Shown one piece after another: positions 19,503 to 27,838 of a stretch of 64,000 nt of DNA. The notes below the pieces were generated by a model. That model had not been told where the DNA came from, did no database searches, and was given only the letters and a program-made list of their open reading frames with translations. The DNA comes from Candidatus Falkowbacteria bacterium. GTDB taxonomy: Bacteria; Patescibacteriota; Patescibacteriia; Patescibacteriales; Patescibacteriaceae. Location: assembly GCA_026396835.1 (NCBI GenBank), contig JAPLWA010000004.1, positions 557,654 to 621,653 on the forward strand, given 5' to 3'. Made by a program: the position numbers and the translations under genes. Numbering within the stretch: the first letter of the stretch is position 1; each line of letters opens with the position of its first letter.

Positions 19503-20369
19503 TCAACTAATTAACGGCAATAGATTTATCCATTGTTTTAAATCTAGCTCTTGAGCACGAGCCATTGGGCTAATTTTAGCCTTCTCTAGACACAAAGCAA
19601 CCGCTTGCGCCGAGACGTGATAACCATTGGCAATATTGGCTTTTAGCATTTTTCTACGCGCACTAAAGCCAATTTTCATTAAGCGCAGTAAATCTTTTTC
19701 AGTGCCGCCATTCGCCTTCAGCATTTTCAACCATTGATCATTGCGGCGTAATAAAATTATGGCGCTGTCGACAGCGGGAGCTGGCCAAAAAGATTTTCGA
19801 GAAACGATATGAATAATACTAGGCTCTGAATAAAGCTGAACTGACAAAGCTAGCAAACTCATCTCCCCTGCTTTAGCAATAATTCTTTCAGCAACTTCTT
19901 TTTGTAACATTAAAATAAAACGAGTGGGTAAAATATTTGCAACATTGCCGCCAACAAAAAATCTTAAAAAAATTGAAGTAATTGTGTAAGGTAAATTTGC
20001 TACGACAGCGATTTTTTTATTATCAATTTTCTCAAAACTTTTTACCCACTTCGCCATCAGGTTCATCACGTCTTCGTTAAAGACGTCAACATTTTTTACT
20101 TCTTCTAATTCCAAACGATTAGTTAAAGCTTCGGCTAAATTTTTATCTAGTTCAACGGCTACAACTTTTTTTGCTGAACTAGCAATTCGCATTGTTAAAA
20201 AACCAAGACCAGGTCCTACTTCTAAAATTGTTTCATCTGATTTTATTTCAGCCGTATCAATAATTTTTTCATAAACCGTTTCGTCAATTAAAAAATTCTG
20301 CCCACGATTTTTCGTTGGTTTAACTCCGTATAATTTAGAAAGATTTATTGTCTCGTTTAGTAGATTCAT
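19503..20369 (-). CDS. rsmA: 16S rRNA (adenine(1518)-N6/adenine(1519)-N6)-dimethyltransferase
   Basis: The 288-aa SAM-dependent methyltransferase dimethylates two adjacent adenines in the 3' hairpin of 16S rRNA. Seen motifs are GQNFLID, the SAM-binding ILEVGPGLGFLT, VVAVELD, and the NLPYTITS catalytic loop (N-L-P-Y). I place the start at ATG 20369 (MNLLNETINLSKLYGV). A longer frame beginning at 20435 adds 22 residues, but they are encoded by the GC-rich repeat next door and do not resemble RsmA. It follows leuS in the same direction. Confidence 0.95.
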   Translation of the reverse strand: MNLLNETINLSKLYGVKPTKNRGQNFLIDETVYEKIIDTAEIKSDETILEVGPGLGFLTMRIASSAKKVVAVELDKNLAEALTNRLELEEVKNVDVFNEDVMNLMAKWVKSFEKIDNKKIAVVANLPYTITSIFLRFFVGGNVANILPTRFILMLQKEVAERIIAKAGEMSLLALSVQLYSEPSIIHIVSRKSFWPAPAVDSAIILLRRNDQWLKMLKANGGTEKDLLRLMKIGFSARRKMLKANIANGYHVSAQAVALCLEKAKISPMARAQELDLKQWINLLPLIS

Positions 20370-20375
20370 TTTGTG

Positions 20376-20497
20376 TTTTACCCTACCCCCAGCCCCTCCC
20401 CACGCAGAGCGTAGGGAGGGGTGACTTGTATTCATGTGAAAACTAGCTTCCCCTCCCTATTCGCTTGCGAATGGGGAGGGGTTAGGGGTGGGGTGAT
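20376..20497. repeat. Short two-palindrome element without gene (DUF559-element-like ends)
   Basis: The left palindrome (CCCTACCCCCAGCCCCTCCC, arms around ACGCAGAGCGT) is followed by GTGACTT. The right palindrome has arms CCCCTCCCTATTCGC and GCGAATGGGGAGGGG and ends TTAGGGGTGGGG. Both ends match those bracketing the DUF559 gene at 34246-34741. About 20 nt of unique sequence lies between them, so this looks like a non-autonomous copy. Confidence 0.75.
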
Positions 20498-23365
20498 TTA
20501 AATTACAATGTTAATTACTTTTCCTTTCACGATAATTATTTTTTTAATTTCTTTTTGCTCAATCCATTTTTGTGTACTTGGTCGATCTAGCGCTGTCTGT
20601 TTAATTTCCTCTTCACTGGAAGATGAACTGATTTCAAAAGTATCACGCATCTTACCGTTAACTTGCACGACAATTGTAGTCAGCTCACTAACTAATAATT
20701 TTTCATCATACTTTGGCCAGCTAGATTTAAAGATTGATTCTTTATTACCATGTGATTGCCACAGCTCTTCCGTGATGTGCGGCGCCAATGGCGCTAGGAG
20801 TTGAAGTAAAATACTGTAGCTTTTTACATCGATTGATTCACAATCTGCTAAAGCGTTGCTCAAAATCATTAAAGCCGACACGGCAGTATTAAATTTGAAA
20901 TTATTAATATCATCGCCGACTTTTTTTATCGTCTGATTTAATAAGGTAATTGTCTCGTTGTTTAGTTCAGCATTATCAGCAATCTTATCTTTTAAGATGA
21001 AGACTCGATTCAAAAATGACTTGGCCGCGGCAACGCCCGACTCTAGAAAGCTAGCCGACTGAGTAAATGGGCTTAAAAACATTTCATAAACTCTAAAGGC
21101 ATCAGCCCCGTATTTAGCAATAATATCATCAGGATTAATCACATTTCCCCAGCGTTTGCTCATTTTTCTACCATCGGCGGCTAAAATTAGCCCTAAATTG
21201 GTATAACGCTTAAAAGGTTCGTCATGTGACACAGCTTCTATATCATATAGGAATTTATGCCAAAAACGAGCATAAATTAAGTGTCGCGTCGCGTGCTCTG
21301 CTCCACCAACGTACATATCAACCGGTGACCAGTATTTTTCCTTCTTTTTATCAACTAAAGCTTCATTATTATTTGGATCAATATAACGCAAATAATACCA
21401 ACTTGAACCAGCCCATTGCGGCATAGTATTAGTTTCCCTTTTTCCGTCTTGGCCACATTTTGGACATTTAACATTAACCCAGTCAGTAATATTAGCCAGT
21501 GGTGATTCCCCTGTTCCGCTTGGTTCATAGAATTCTACTTCTGGCAAAGCGACGGGCAAATCTTTTTCTGGCACTGGAACAGCGCCGCACTTTTCACAAT
21601 GAATAATCGGAATTGGTTCGCCCCAATAACGCTGACGAGAGAAAACCCAATCACGTAATTTATATCTAATAACAGCCTTGCCTAAATCTTTAGTAATTTT
21701 AGTTCGAGCTTCAGCAGTCGTTAAATCATCGTACTTACTAGAAGCCAATAAATATCCTTCGCCAGTATAAAGATTTTCATTACTTAAAAATAATTCCCAT
21801 AAATAAATTGATGACTCAACATTAAGGAAAGTTGCGACCTCGTCACGCTTCAACCATTTTATTTTATGATTAGCTTGCTCTTTCTCGGCAACTTCTTCTT
21901 TTTTATCAGTCACTAAATCAAACAATAAACCGACGTTACTTGAAAATCTATTTTCTTTTTTATGTGTAGCATAGCCACCACCAAAACAAGTTCCAAAAGA
22001 TTTTACAAATTTAACATTAAGATAACCTGACTCTTCACGAATTTCTCTTAAACCAGCCGTAACCACATCTTCATCAGCTTCGATGCCGCCGCCAATTAAA
22101 GTTGTCCAACCAAAATCTTCGCGCCACTTCAAACAAGCGTATTCATCAGTTTTTGGATTTCTTAAAATACAATTTATCATTTTGCGCGGCACAATTTTTA
22201 TACCCTCACGCACTGGCGACATAGTACTGGCACAGTAAGGACCAATAACTTGTTTAATTTCTAAATTATATTTTTTAGCAAATTGATAATCTCTTTCGTC
22301 GTGCGCGGGAACTGCCATTACGGCACCGGTGCCGTAATCATTTAAAACATAATCTGCTACCCAAACAGCTACTTCTTCTTTGGTCGCTGGATTAATAACT
22401 GTTAAGCCTTTTAATTCTACGCCGGTTTTTTCTCTGCCTTCAGCCGTACGATCAATTTCGGTTTTTTTAGCAGCTGCTTCAATATATTTTTTAACTTCAC
22501 TAAAATTAGAAACTTTACTTTCTAATTTGTTAATTAAGTCATTTTCCGGTGCTAAAACCAAGTAAGTTACACCGAACAACGTATCGGGTCTAGTGGTAAA
22601 TACTTTAATTACATCAGAGCTATCAGGAGCCCCATCAGTCTCATCTGTGGAATCTGTGGTTCTGACAGGAAAGCTTATTTCAGCCCCAACTGAGCGGCCA
22701 ATCCAATTACGTTGTGACTCTTTAATTGATTCTGGCCAATCCAGTTTTTCTAAATCATCTAGCAAGCGTTCAGCATAATCAGTGATTTTCAAAACCCATT
22801 GTCGCATTGGTTTTTTTTCAACTAGAGTTCCGCAACGCTCGCAATGACCATCTTCTAAATCTTCATTTGCTAAACCAGTTTTACAAGACGGACACCAATT
22901 AATAGGTTCGAAAGATTCATAAGCTAAGCCTTTCTTAAACATTTGAATAAATGTCCACTGTGTCCATTTATAATAACTTGGGTCAGTCGTTTTCACTTCC
23001 CTACTCCAATCATATGTAAAACCAATTTTTTCTAATTGCTCTTTAAAGCGAATAATATTTTTCTTAACTGCGGCGTCGGGATGAATTTTATTTTTAATAG
23101 CATAATTTTCTGCAGGAAGACCAAAAGCATCCCAGCCCATAGGATGCAAAACATTTTTACCTTCCATCATTTTTTGTCGCGCCATAATATCAGTCGCGAT
23201 ATAACCTTTAGGATGACCGACGTGTAAACCATCACCCGATGGATAAGGGAACATGTCTAAGACATAATATTTTTCACGCTTAAAGTCATCTTTTGTTTCA
23301 TAAAGATTTTCGTCGCGCCAAATCGAACGCCATTTTTCTTCAATTGTTTTTGGGTCGTAAATCAT
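20498..23365 (-). CDS. leuS: Leucine--tRNA ligase with a Nudix domain in the editing region
   Basis: The 955-aa class I synthetase charges tRNA-Leu. The HIGH-type motif is DGLHVGHPKGY (residues 46-55), the editing site is YGTGAVMAVPAHDERD (344-359), and the ATP loop is DGRKMSKRWGNV, with Arg after KMSK. WCPSCKTGLANE and HCERCG form a zinc-binding pair. Residues about 389-525 form an extra domain with a complete Nudix box, GGIEADE, then DVVTAGL, then REIREESGY (426-448), fitting GX5EX7REUXEEXGU. After it the synthetase resumes at YTGEGYLLASS. A further 15-residue low-complexity insert near residues 237-252 is encoded by an intergenic-type repeat. The Nudix fusion could hydrolyse a nucleotide by-product, but its substrate is unknown. 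Confidence 0.97.
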   Translation of the reverse strand: MIYDPKTIEEKWRSIWRDENLYETKDDFKREKYYVLDMFPYPSGDGLHVGHPKGYIATDIMARQKMMEGKNVLHPMGWDAFGLPAENYAIKNKIHPDAAVKKNIIRFKEQLEKIGFTYDWSREVKTTDPSYYKWTQWTFIQMFKKGLAYESFEPINWCPSCKTGLANEDLEDGHCERCGTLVEKKPMRQWVLKITDYAERLLDDLEKLDWPESIKESQRNWIGRSVGAEISFPVRTTDSTDETDGAPDSSDVIKVFTTRPDTLFGVTYLVLAPENDLINKLESKVSNFSEVKKYIEAAAKKTEIDRTAEGREKTGVELKGLTVINPATKEEVAVWVADYVLNDYGTGAVMAVPAHDERDYQFAKKYNLEIKQVIGPYCASTMSPVREGIKIVPRKMINCILRNPKTDEYACLKWREDFGWTTLIGGGIEADEDVVTAGLREIREESGYLNVKFVKSFGTCFGGGYATHKKENRFSSNVGLLFDLVTDKKEEVAEKEQANHKIKWLKRDEVATFLNVESSIYLWELFLSNENLYTGEGYLLASSKYDDLTTAEARTKITKDLGKAVIRYKLRDWVFSRQRYWGEPIPIIHCEKCGAVPVPEKDLPVALPEVEFYEPSGTGESPLANITDWVNVKCPKCGQDGKRETNTMPQWAGSSWYYLRYIDPNNNEALVDKKKEKYWSPVDMYVGGAEHATRHLIYARFWHKFLYDIEAVSHDEPFKRYTNLGLILAADGRKMSKRWGNVINPDDIIAKYGADAFRVYEMFLSPFTQSASFLESGVAAAKSFLNRVFILKDKIADNAELNNETITLLNQTIKKVGDDINNFKFNTAVSALMILSNALADCESIDVKSYSILLQLLAPLAPHITEELWQSHGNKESIFKSSWPKYDEKLLVSELTTIVVQVNGKMRDTFEISSSSSEEEIKQTALDRPSTQKWIEQKEIKKIIIVKGKVINIVI
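22632..22666. repeat. Intergenic-type repeat inserted in frame in leuS
   Basis: On the minus strand GTCAGAACCACAGATTCCAC matches, with few changes, GTCTGAACCACGGATTACAC at 45499-45518 in the gap before ruvA. It encodes most of the extra peptide DSTDETDGAPDSS between FPV and IKVFTTRPDTLFG of LeuRS. Confidence 0.75.
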
Positions 23366-23463
23366 GGTTATTAGTTGATGGTTGTTAGTTGATGGTTGTT
23401 AGACGGCAATTATTCATTGGTAGTAGGACTAGTTTTTACCGACTAACAACCAACGACTAGCAA
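23366..23463. repeat. TTAGTTG/CAACTAA hairpin repeat upstream of leuS
   Basis: Forward units (TTAGTTGATGGTTGTTAG, twice) and inverted units (CTAACAACCAACGACTAGCA) face each other over about 45 nt and fill the gap between leuS and the 130-aa membrane protein gene. Confidence 0.8.
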
Positions 23464-23856
23464 CTAACCGCTAATTCTAATAACTATATCCCATAACAAA
23501 GCCAAACCAGAGACAACAAAAATTACAATATAGTTCCATTGCGCCATGGATGATTCTAAGCTCTTCAGAGTTTTAACTAAAGCAGCGCGATCGTCGTCGC
23601 TTAAAGCACTATTATTAATAACTTTATTTTCTAAGTCTCGTTCTTTAATAATCAGCGAACGACGTTTTTCGATATTATAACGATGAGCAAAATACCAAAT
23701 AAAACCTAAAGTACCGATATACCAAGCCAAGTCTGTCCAAAGATGATTAGGTAAACGGTTAAGAAAAATTATAATACGATAAAGCACTGTGGCGATTACG
23801 CCAACCACAAAAACTAAATTTCGATAAAACTTATGGTGCATTTTGAACTCAGTCAT
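23464..23856 (-). CDS. Small membrane protein of unknown function
   Basis: The 130-aa protein has three predicted membrane spans: FVVGVIATVLYRIIIFL, LAWYIGTLGFIWYFA and YIVIFVVSGLALLWDIVI. Between spans two and three is a charged helical segment (YNIEKRRSLIIKERDLENKV). I recognise no family. It stands alone between two repeat hairpins. The frame is open, and its composition is typical of a real membrane protein. Confidence 0.7.
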   Translation of the reverse strand: MTEFKMHHKFYRNLVFVVGVIATVLYRIIIFLNRLPNHLWTDLAWYIGTLGFIWYFAHRYNIEKRRSLIIKERDLENKVINNSALSDDDRAALVKTLKSLESSMAQWNYIVIFVVSGLALLWDIVIRISG

Positions 23857-23922
23857 AGTAATTTGTTGTTAGTTGCTAGTAGTTAGGTGTTCGTCGTCTA
23901 ACAACCAACAACCAGCTACTAA
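23857..23922. repeat. TTAGTTG/CAACTAA hairpin repeat
   Basis: TTGTTGTTAGTTGCTAGTAG faces TCTAACAACCAACAACCAGC over about 15 nt, a strong potential hairpin between xth and the membrane protein gene. Confidence 0.8.
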
Positions 23923-24684
23923 TTACCAATTAATCTCTATTCCCACCGGACAATGATCAGAACCCTTAACCTTATCTAATATAAAAGCCTGCTTAACATT
24001 ACCCATTATCTTAGCCGAAACCAGGAAATAGTCAATTCTCCAGCCAACATTACGTTCACGAGCCATAGCGCGATACGACCACCATGAATACTGCTTTGTA
24101 TCAGGCTGCAGTGACCTAAAAGTATCGACCAAGCCGGCCTTCAAGAATTCTCTGCCCCAATAGCGTTCTTCATTGGAAAAACCTGGACTACCAATATTCT
24201 CTTTTGGTCGCGCTAAGTCAATTTCTTCCATAGCCACATTAAAATCTCCAGTAATAATCACCGGCTTTTTCTTCTCCAACTTCTTAACGTGCTTCAGAAT
24301 TGCCTCATTAAAGGCTTCTTTATAATCTAAACGAACTAATTCTGGTTGAGCATTAGGAAAATAAGCGTTAATAAAGTAAAACTTCTTAAATTCGGTTGTT
24401 TGTATTCTGCCTTCATTATCAAATTTCTCGATGCCAATACCAGCTTTATATGACAAAGGAGCTTCTTTGCTTAAGGTAGCAGTACCGCTATAACCAGGCT
24501 TTTTGGCTGGATTCCAGACTTCTTTATAATCTCTAAAATCAAAATCATGAGCCGCTCGACTAACATCATCAATCTTTATCTCTTGCAAGCCCATTATATC
24601 TGGCTTGTAGCTATGCAAAAAATCCGTAAATCCATTACGGACACAAGCACGTATTCCATTGACGTTCCAAGATATAAGCTTCAT
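23923..24684 (-). CDS. xth: Exodeoxyribonuclease III family AP endonuclease
   Basis: The 253-aa Mg-dependent endonuclease/exonuclease/phosphatase-fold enzyme cleaves DNA at abasic sites and removes 3' nucleotides in base-excision repair. Motifs in order: MKLISWNVNGIRA, GLQEIKID (catalytic Glu), NAYFPN, TGDFNVAMEEIDLA (Asp and Asn), WWSYRAMARERNVGWRIDYFL and the C-terminal GSDHCPVGIEI (catalytic Asp-His). The length is normal for the family. It is transcribed away from the pilin operon. Confidence 0.95.
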   Translation of the reverse strand: MKLISWNVNGIRACVRNGFTDFLHSYKPDIMGLQEIKIDDVSRAAHDFDFRDYKEVWNPAKKPGYSGTATLSKEAPLSYKAGIGIEKFDNEGRIQTTEFKKFYFINAYFPNAQPELVRLDYKEAFNEAILKHVKKLEKKKPVIITGDFNVAMEEIDLARPKENIGSPGFSNEERYWGREFLKAGLVDTFRSLQPDTKQYSWWSYRAMARERNVGWRIDYFLVSAKIMGNVKQAFILDKVKGSDHCPVGIEINW

Positions 24685-24719
24685 AAGAGACCTTGGTTAT
24701 TGCTTATTAATATATTGAA

Positions 24720-24815
24720 GAAAAGTTAGTTGTTGGTTGTTGGTCACTAAAAAATATTATTCCATTGCAAACTAGCAAGTCGCTACCAACAACCATTTAC
24801 TAGCAACTAGTTACT
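24720..24815. repeat. TTAGTTG/CAACTAA hairpin repeat between xth and the DsbA-like gene
   Basis: TTAGTTGTTGGTTGTTGG and the inverted CCAACAACCATTTACTAGCA lie about 50 nt apart. The element sits upstream of both divergent genes. Confidence 0.75.
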
Positions 24816-24823
24816 AAACATTG

Positions 24824-24829
24824 TATAAT
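24824..24829 (+). promoter_or_regulatory. Probable -10 box of the DsbA/pilin-hydrolase operon
   Basis: A perfect TATAAT lies 37 nt before the ATG at 24867 on the plus strand. No clear -35 box is seen; the expected place falls in the repeat hairpin. The following seven genes have no comparable promoter between them. Confidence 0.45.
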
Positions 24830-24866
24830 AAAGTATATCTCACTAAGCTCCTTATCGGCAAACCAA

Positions 24867-25622
24867 ATGGAAAATCAAGTAACAGTACGCTATCACCGCA
24901 GAATAAAAATCATTACTGGAATTATTGCAATTCCGATCGCACTTATTGTTATAGCAATAATTTTTGTGTTTGTTTCTAGTGTTTTTTATCGAAGCGAAAA
25001 GATAAAGCAAGGAGACTACACTGCAATTACCCAAACAAATAATTCAATCACTGAAAATGTTACACCAAACACCAATATTGAAAATTTGTATGACACAACA
25101 AAACAGAAGCTAATTGAAGGCCTTGGTAACCAATCTTTTGGCTCAGAAAATCCAAAATTAACGATTGTTGAATTCGCTGATTTTGCTTGCCCTTACTGCA
25201 AAGCCTCTTACCCAGGTCTTCGAGAATTAGCAACAGTCTATAAGGATAAGGTTAAAGTAGTTTTTAGAGATTGGCCGGGCCATACTAATTCCCTCTCCTT
25301 GGCCTTAGCCGCTCACTGCAGCGGAGAACAAGGTAAGTTCTGGGAAATGCATGACAAATTATATGCCAGCCAGAGCACCAGCTTTGGAGCTGACAAAAAC
25401 GACCTAGCAACATTAGTAGCAGAACTAGGAATATATAATGAGCAATTTCAAAGCTGCTTTGATAATCAAAAATATCTATTTCGTGTGCAAAAAAATATTG
25501 CTGACGGACAAGATCTTGGCATCAAAGGAACTCCGACCTGGTTCTTTAATGGCAATAAAGTCGAGGGCGAATTAAGCCAACAAGATCTAGAAAAAATTAT
25601 TAAACAATATGTTGCGCAGTAG
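24867..25622 (+). CDS. Membrane-anchored DsbA-like thiol-disulfide oxidoreductase
   Basis: The 251-aa protein has one N-terminal membrane span (IIAIPIALIVIAIIFVFVSS) and an extracytoplasmic thioredoxin-fold (Thioredoxin_4/DsbA-like) domain. The active site is FACPYCKASYPGLREL (C-P-Y-C, residues about 108-111). The cis-proline loop is IKGTPTWFFNG (near 221), and the linker DWPGHTNSLSLALAAHC is typical of the family. Such enzymes form or reshuffle disulfides in exported proteins. It is the first gene of an operon whose downstream products are exported and very Cys-rich, so these are the likely clients. Its stop overlaps the next gene's start by 14 nt. Confidence 0.92.
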   Translation: MENQVTVRYHRRIKIITGIIAIPIALIVIAIIFVFVSSVFYRSEKIKQGDYTAITQTNNSITENVTPNTNIENLYDTTKQKLIEGLGNQSFGSENPKLTIVEFADFACPYCKASYPGLRELATVYKDKVKVVFRDWPGHTNSLSLALAAHCSGEQGKFWEMHDKLYASQSTSFGADKNDLATLVAELGIYNEQFQSCFDNQKYLFRVQKNIADGQDLGIKGTPTWFFNGNKVEGELSQQDLEKIIKQYVAQ

Positions 25623-26655
25623 TAAAATACATTTACTTGTTTTTTGTTTAATAACTCTAGGATTATCTTATGAGGTAGCATTTGCTGCCAGTGAACCAAT
25701 CGGTTGTTGCACAATGCAAAATATAAAGACCACTGACATAACAAGAACCTCTAATACAACTGATAAAAACTGTCCGACCGACAAATTTGTTTACAAAAGA
25801 CTAAACTGGGAAGCTGATAAAACCAGCAAGGACCCAAAAAGTAAATGTTCTGAAAAAACCGCGCCAACAAAAACTAAAAAAGGAGAGGAAACGACTTTCA
25901 CGCCGCAAGTCTCGATTCCTGGCGGAAATTTTAATGCCGGCACAGCTATAACCTTGCCTAGTAACGTCTCAGCCATCGCTGACTATATAATTACTGTATT
26001 TAAGTACTCTGTTGGTGTCATGGGGATAATAGCCGCTATTGTCCTAATGTTTGGCGGAATACGCTGGTTAACAGCGGCTGGTAATCAAGCTATTATTGGC
26101 GAGGCTAAGAAATATATTATTTCTAGCTTAAGCGGGCTTGCTTTAACACTTGGTGCATTTCTATTACTTACAACAATTAATACCAGTCTAACTAAATTTA
26201 AAGTTCCGGATGTTTCTAGACTAGAATATATCAGCCTTAGCACTGGTTGTTGTGAAAAAATCGACAACAATGACGTAAAAACAACCATGAACAGCGCTAA
26301 GGACACATGCAACTCTGAGCAAATGCCTGGTTTTAAAAGTGTAACTTTCAAAGGACCTAATTATACAGCCGACGCTAATGAATGCGTTTTAAATATTGGT
26401 TGCTGTATTGTAGAGTCGTCAGAGACATCGGTTTGGATTCGATATGATACTCAACGAATGTGCATTGAGAATGTTAAAAAAGAAAACTGTGACAAACAAA
26501 GTAGTAACTGGATTAAAAGATATATTACATCCTTCTTTCATTCTACTTCATGGAGCTCAAGTATTAATTTAGGAAAGAAGTGCGTAGAACTACCGAACTG
26601 TAAAGATCAACTAATATGTCAAAATGAAAGTGAGTGCGAGAAAAAGCTAAAATAG
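25609..26655 (+). CDS. Pilin-like (VirB2/TrbC-type) protein A with Cys-rich tail
   Basis: The 348-aa protein has a signal peptide (HLLVFCLITLGLSYEVAFA). A Cys-Cys mini-domain starting IGCCTMQ is followed by the shared sequence TPQVSIPGGNF and the two-helix pilin module: YSVGVMGIIAAIVLMFGGIR, then WLTAAGN, then YIISSLSGLALTLGAFLLLT. This layout matches VirB2/TrbC pilins. The C-terminal ~160 residues hold two further CC mini-domains (TGCCEK and IGCCIVE) and many other cysteines, but no recognisable enzyme. It is closest to protein E (31232) in the operon. It is probably exported and oxidised by the upstream DsbA-like enzyme. Whether it polymerises is unknown. Confidence 0.8.
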   Translation: MLRSSKIHLLVFCLITLGLSYEVAFAASEPIGCCTMQNIKTTDITRTSNTTDKNCPTDKFVYKRLNWEADKTSKDPKSKCSEKTAPTKTKKGEETTFTPQVSIPGGNFNAGTAITLPSNVSAIADYIITVFKYSVGVMGIIAAIVLMFGGIRWLTAAGNQAIIGEAKKYIISSLSGLALTLGAFLLLTTINTSLTKFKVPDVSRLEYISLSTGCCEKIDNNDVKTTMNSAKDTCNSEQMPGFKSVTFKGPNYTADANECVLNIGCCIVESSETSVWIRYDTQRMCIENVKKENCDKQSSNWIKRYITSFFHSTSWSSSINLGKKCVELPNCKDQLICQNESECEKKLK

Positions 26656-26675
26656 TAGCTTGCAATTTAAAGACT

Positions 26676-27827
26676 ATGAATAATTATCATAAAAAAATTT
26701 TACTAACAATTATTATTTCTTCTATAATAATATTTTTTGGCAATTCTGCCAGAGCTGAGGAAATCGGCTGCTGTGAAATTAATCCTTCGCCCGGATTTCC
26801 ACGCGTTGAAAATTTAACAAAAAGTAAATGCATGGCCAATAAAGTTACTGGCGCTGATTTTAATTCTACGGCAGTTTTCAAGGCAAACCAAAAAGTTTCT
26901 GATGATGGTAAAAGCTGTGTTGACGCTAATATCAGTAAACCATATGAAGGCCCAAGTAAAATAACTGCGCCTGTTTTAAGCGTCTCTATTCCTGGCTTTG
27001 TTAAATTCAGTAATGTTAACTGCGACAACCCGGATGTACCATGTCAAATTCCATGGCTAGCAGAATATATTAAAGCCCTCTACCAGTATAGCGTTATAAT
27101 AATCGGTATTTTAGCCGTTATTGTTGTAATGTTAGGCGGAGTCTTATGGCTAACCGCGGCTGGCAACAAAGAAAGAATAGGCTCAGCTACTAACTTTATT
27201 AAAGGTGGAATCATGGGTCTGATAATTGCCTTAGGATCCTATGCGTTGCTTTTCATTCTTAACCCTAATCTAGTTATTTTAAGCTCTATAAATATTGCAT
27301 ATGTAGGGAAAAACGATTTAAATGAACCAGAAGCACCTATTCTAAATGGCAGCGAATCAGATTACGATGAGCAGCCAGATGGGTGTCCGAAAGATAATGA
27401 GCTTGCAAAAGTAGAAGGAGTTAAATGTATTGCTGGAGACTGTAGGGCTAGAATAAAAACTGTTGAAGGAATCAAAAAAGCAGAAGAGGTGGCCAGTAAA
27501 AAAAAGGCTAACCTAGAAATTCATTCGGCTCTGCGAGATATGAAAACGCAGGAAGCACTATGGGAAAAATATCATCACAACAGAGCATTGGTCGCTAAAC
27601 CAAGCTGTGGAGCTCCTCATGTGCGCGGGATTGCGATTGATGTATGCTTAAAAGGAACCGGCTCTTGCAAAAAAATGGGGGGTGAACCGCCATCTAATGC
27701 TTACTATAAAGATGAAGACACTGACAAACTTCAAGCTATTATGAAAGAGGCTGGATGGATACGATACTGTGGGGAGTGGTGGCATTTTCAATATCAAGCA
27801 CAACCTGCGAAACCTTGTTCACCTTGA
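26676..27827 (+). CDS. Pilin-like protein B fused to M15-type (VanY-like) D,D-peptidase domain
   Basis: The 383-aa protein has a signal peptide ending NSARA, the CC motif (EEIGCCEIN), VLSVSIPGF, IPWLAEYIKALYQYS and the two-helix pilin module around VVMLGGVLWLTAAGN. From about residue 245 a peptidase M15 domain follows. Zinc and catalytic residues are visible in SCGAPHVRGIAIDVC (H-x6-D near 315) and EWWHFQY (E and H near 366). M15 enzymes cut D-Ala-D-Ala bonds in peptidoglycan stems. I chose the ATG at 26676 because it begins a clean signal peptide; a GTG at 26634 would add 14 polar residues inside the upstream gene. Confidence 0.88.
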   Translation: MNNYHKKILLTIIISSIIIFFGNSARAEEIGCCEINPSPGFPRVENLTKSKCMANKVTGADFNSTAVFKANQKVSDDGKSCVDANISKPYEGPSKITAPVLSVSIPGFVKFSNVNCDNPDVPCQIPWLAEYIKALYQYSVIIIGILAVIVVMLGGVLWLTAAGNKERIGSATNFIKGGIMGLIIALGSYALLFILNPNLVILSSINIAYVGKNDLNEPEAPILNGSESDYDEQPDGCPKDNELAKVEGVKCIAGDCRARIKTVEGIKKAEEVASKKKANLEIHSALRDMKTQEALWEKYHHNRALVAKPSCGAPHVRGIAIDVCLKGTGSCKKMGGEPPSNAYYKDEDTDKLQAIMKEAGWIRYCGEWWHFQYQAQPAKPCSP

Positions 27828-27838
27828 TATATATAACT

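Noticed and set aside
20370..20435. Longer N-terminus of RsmA
   Set aside because: The 22 extra residues are encoded by a palindromic repeat and have no counterpart in the family.
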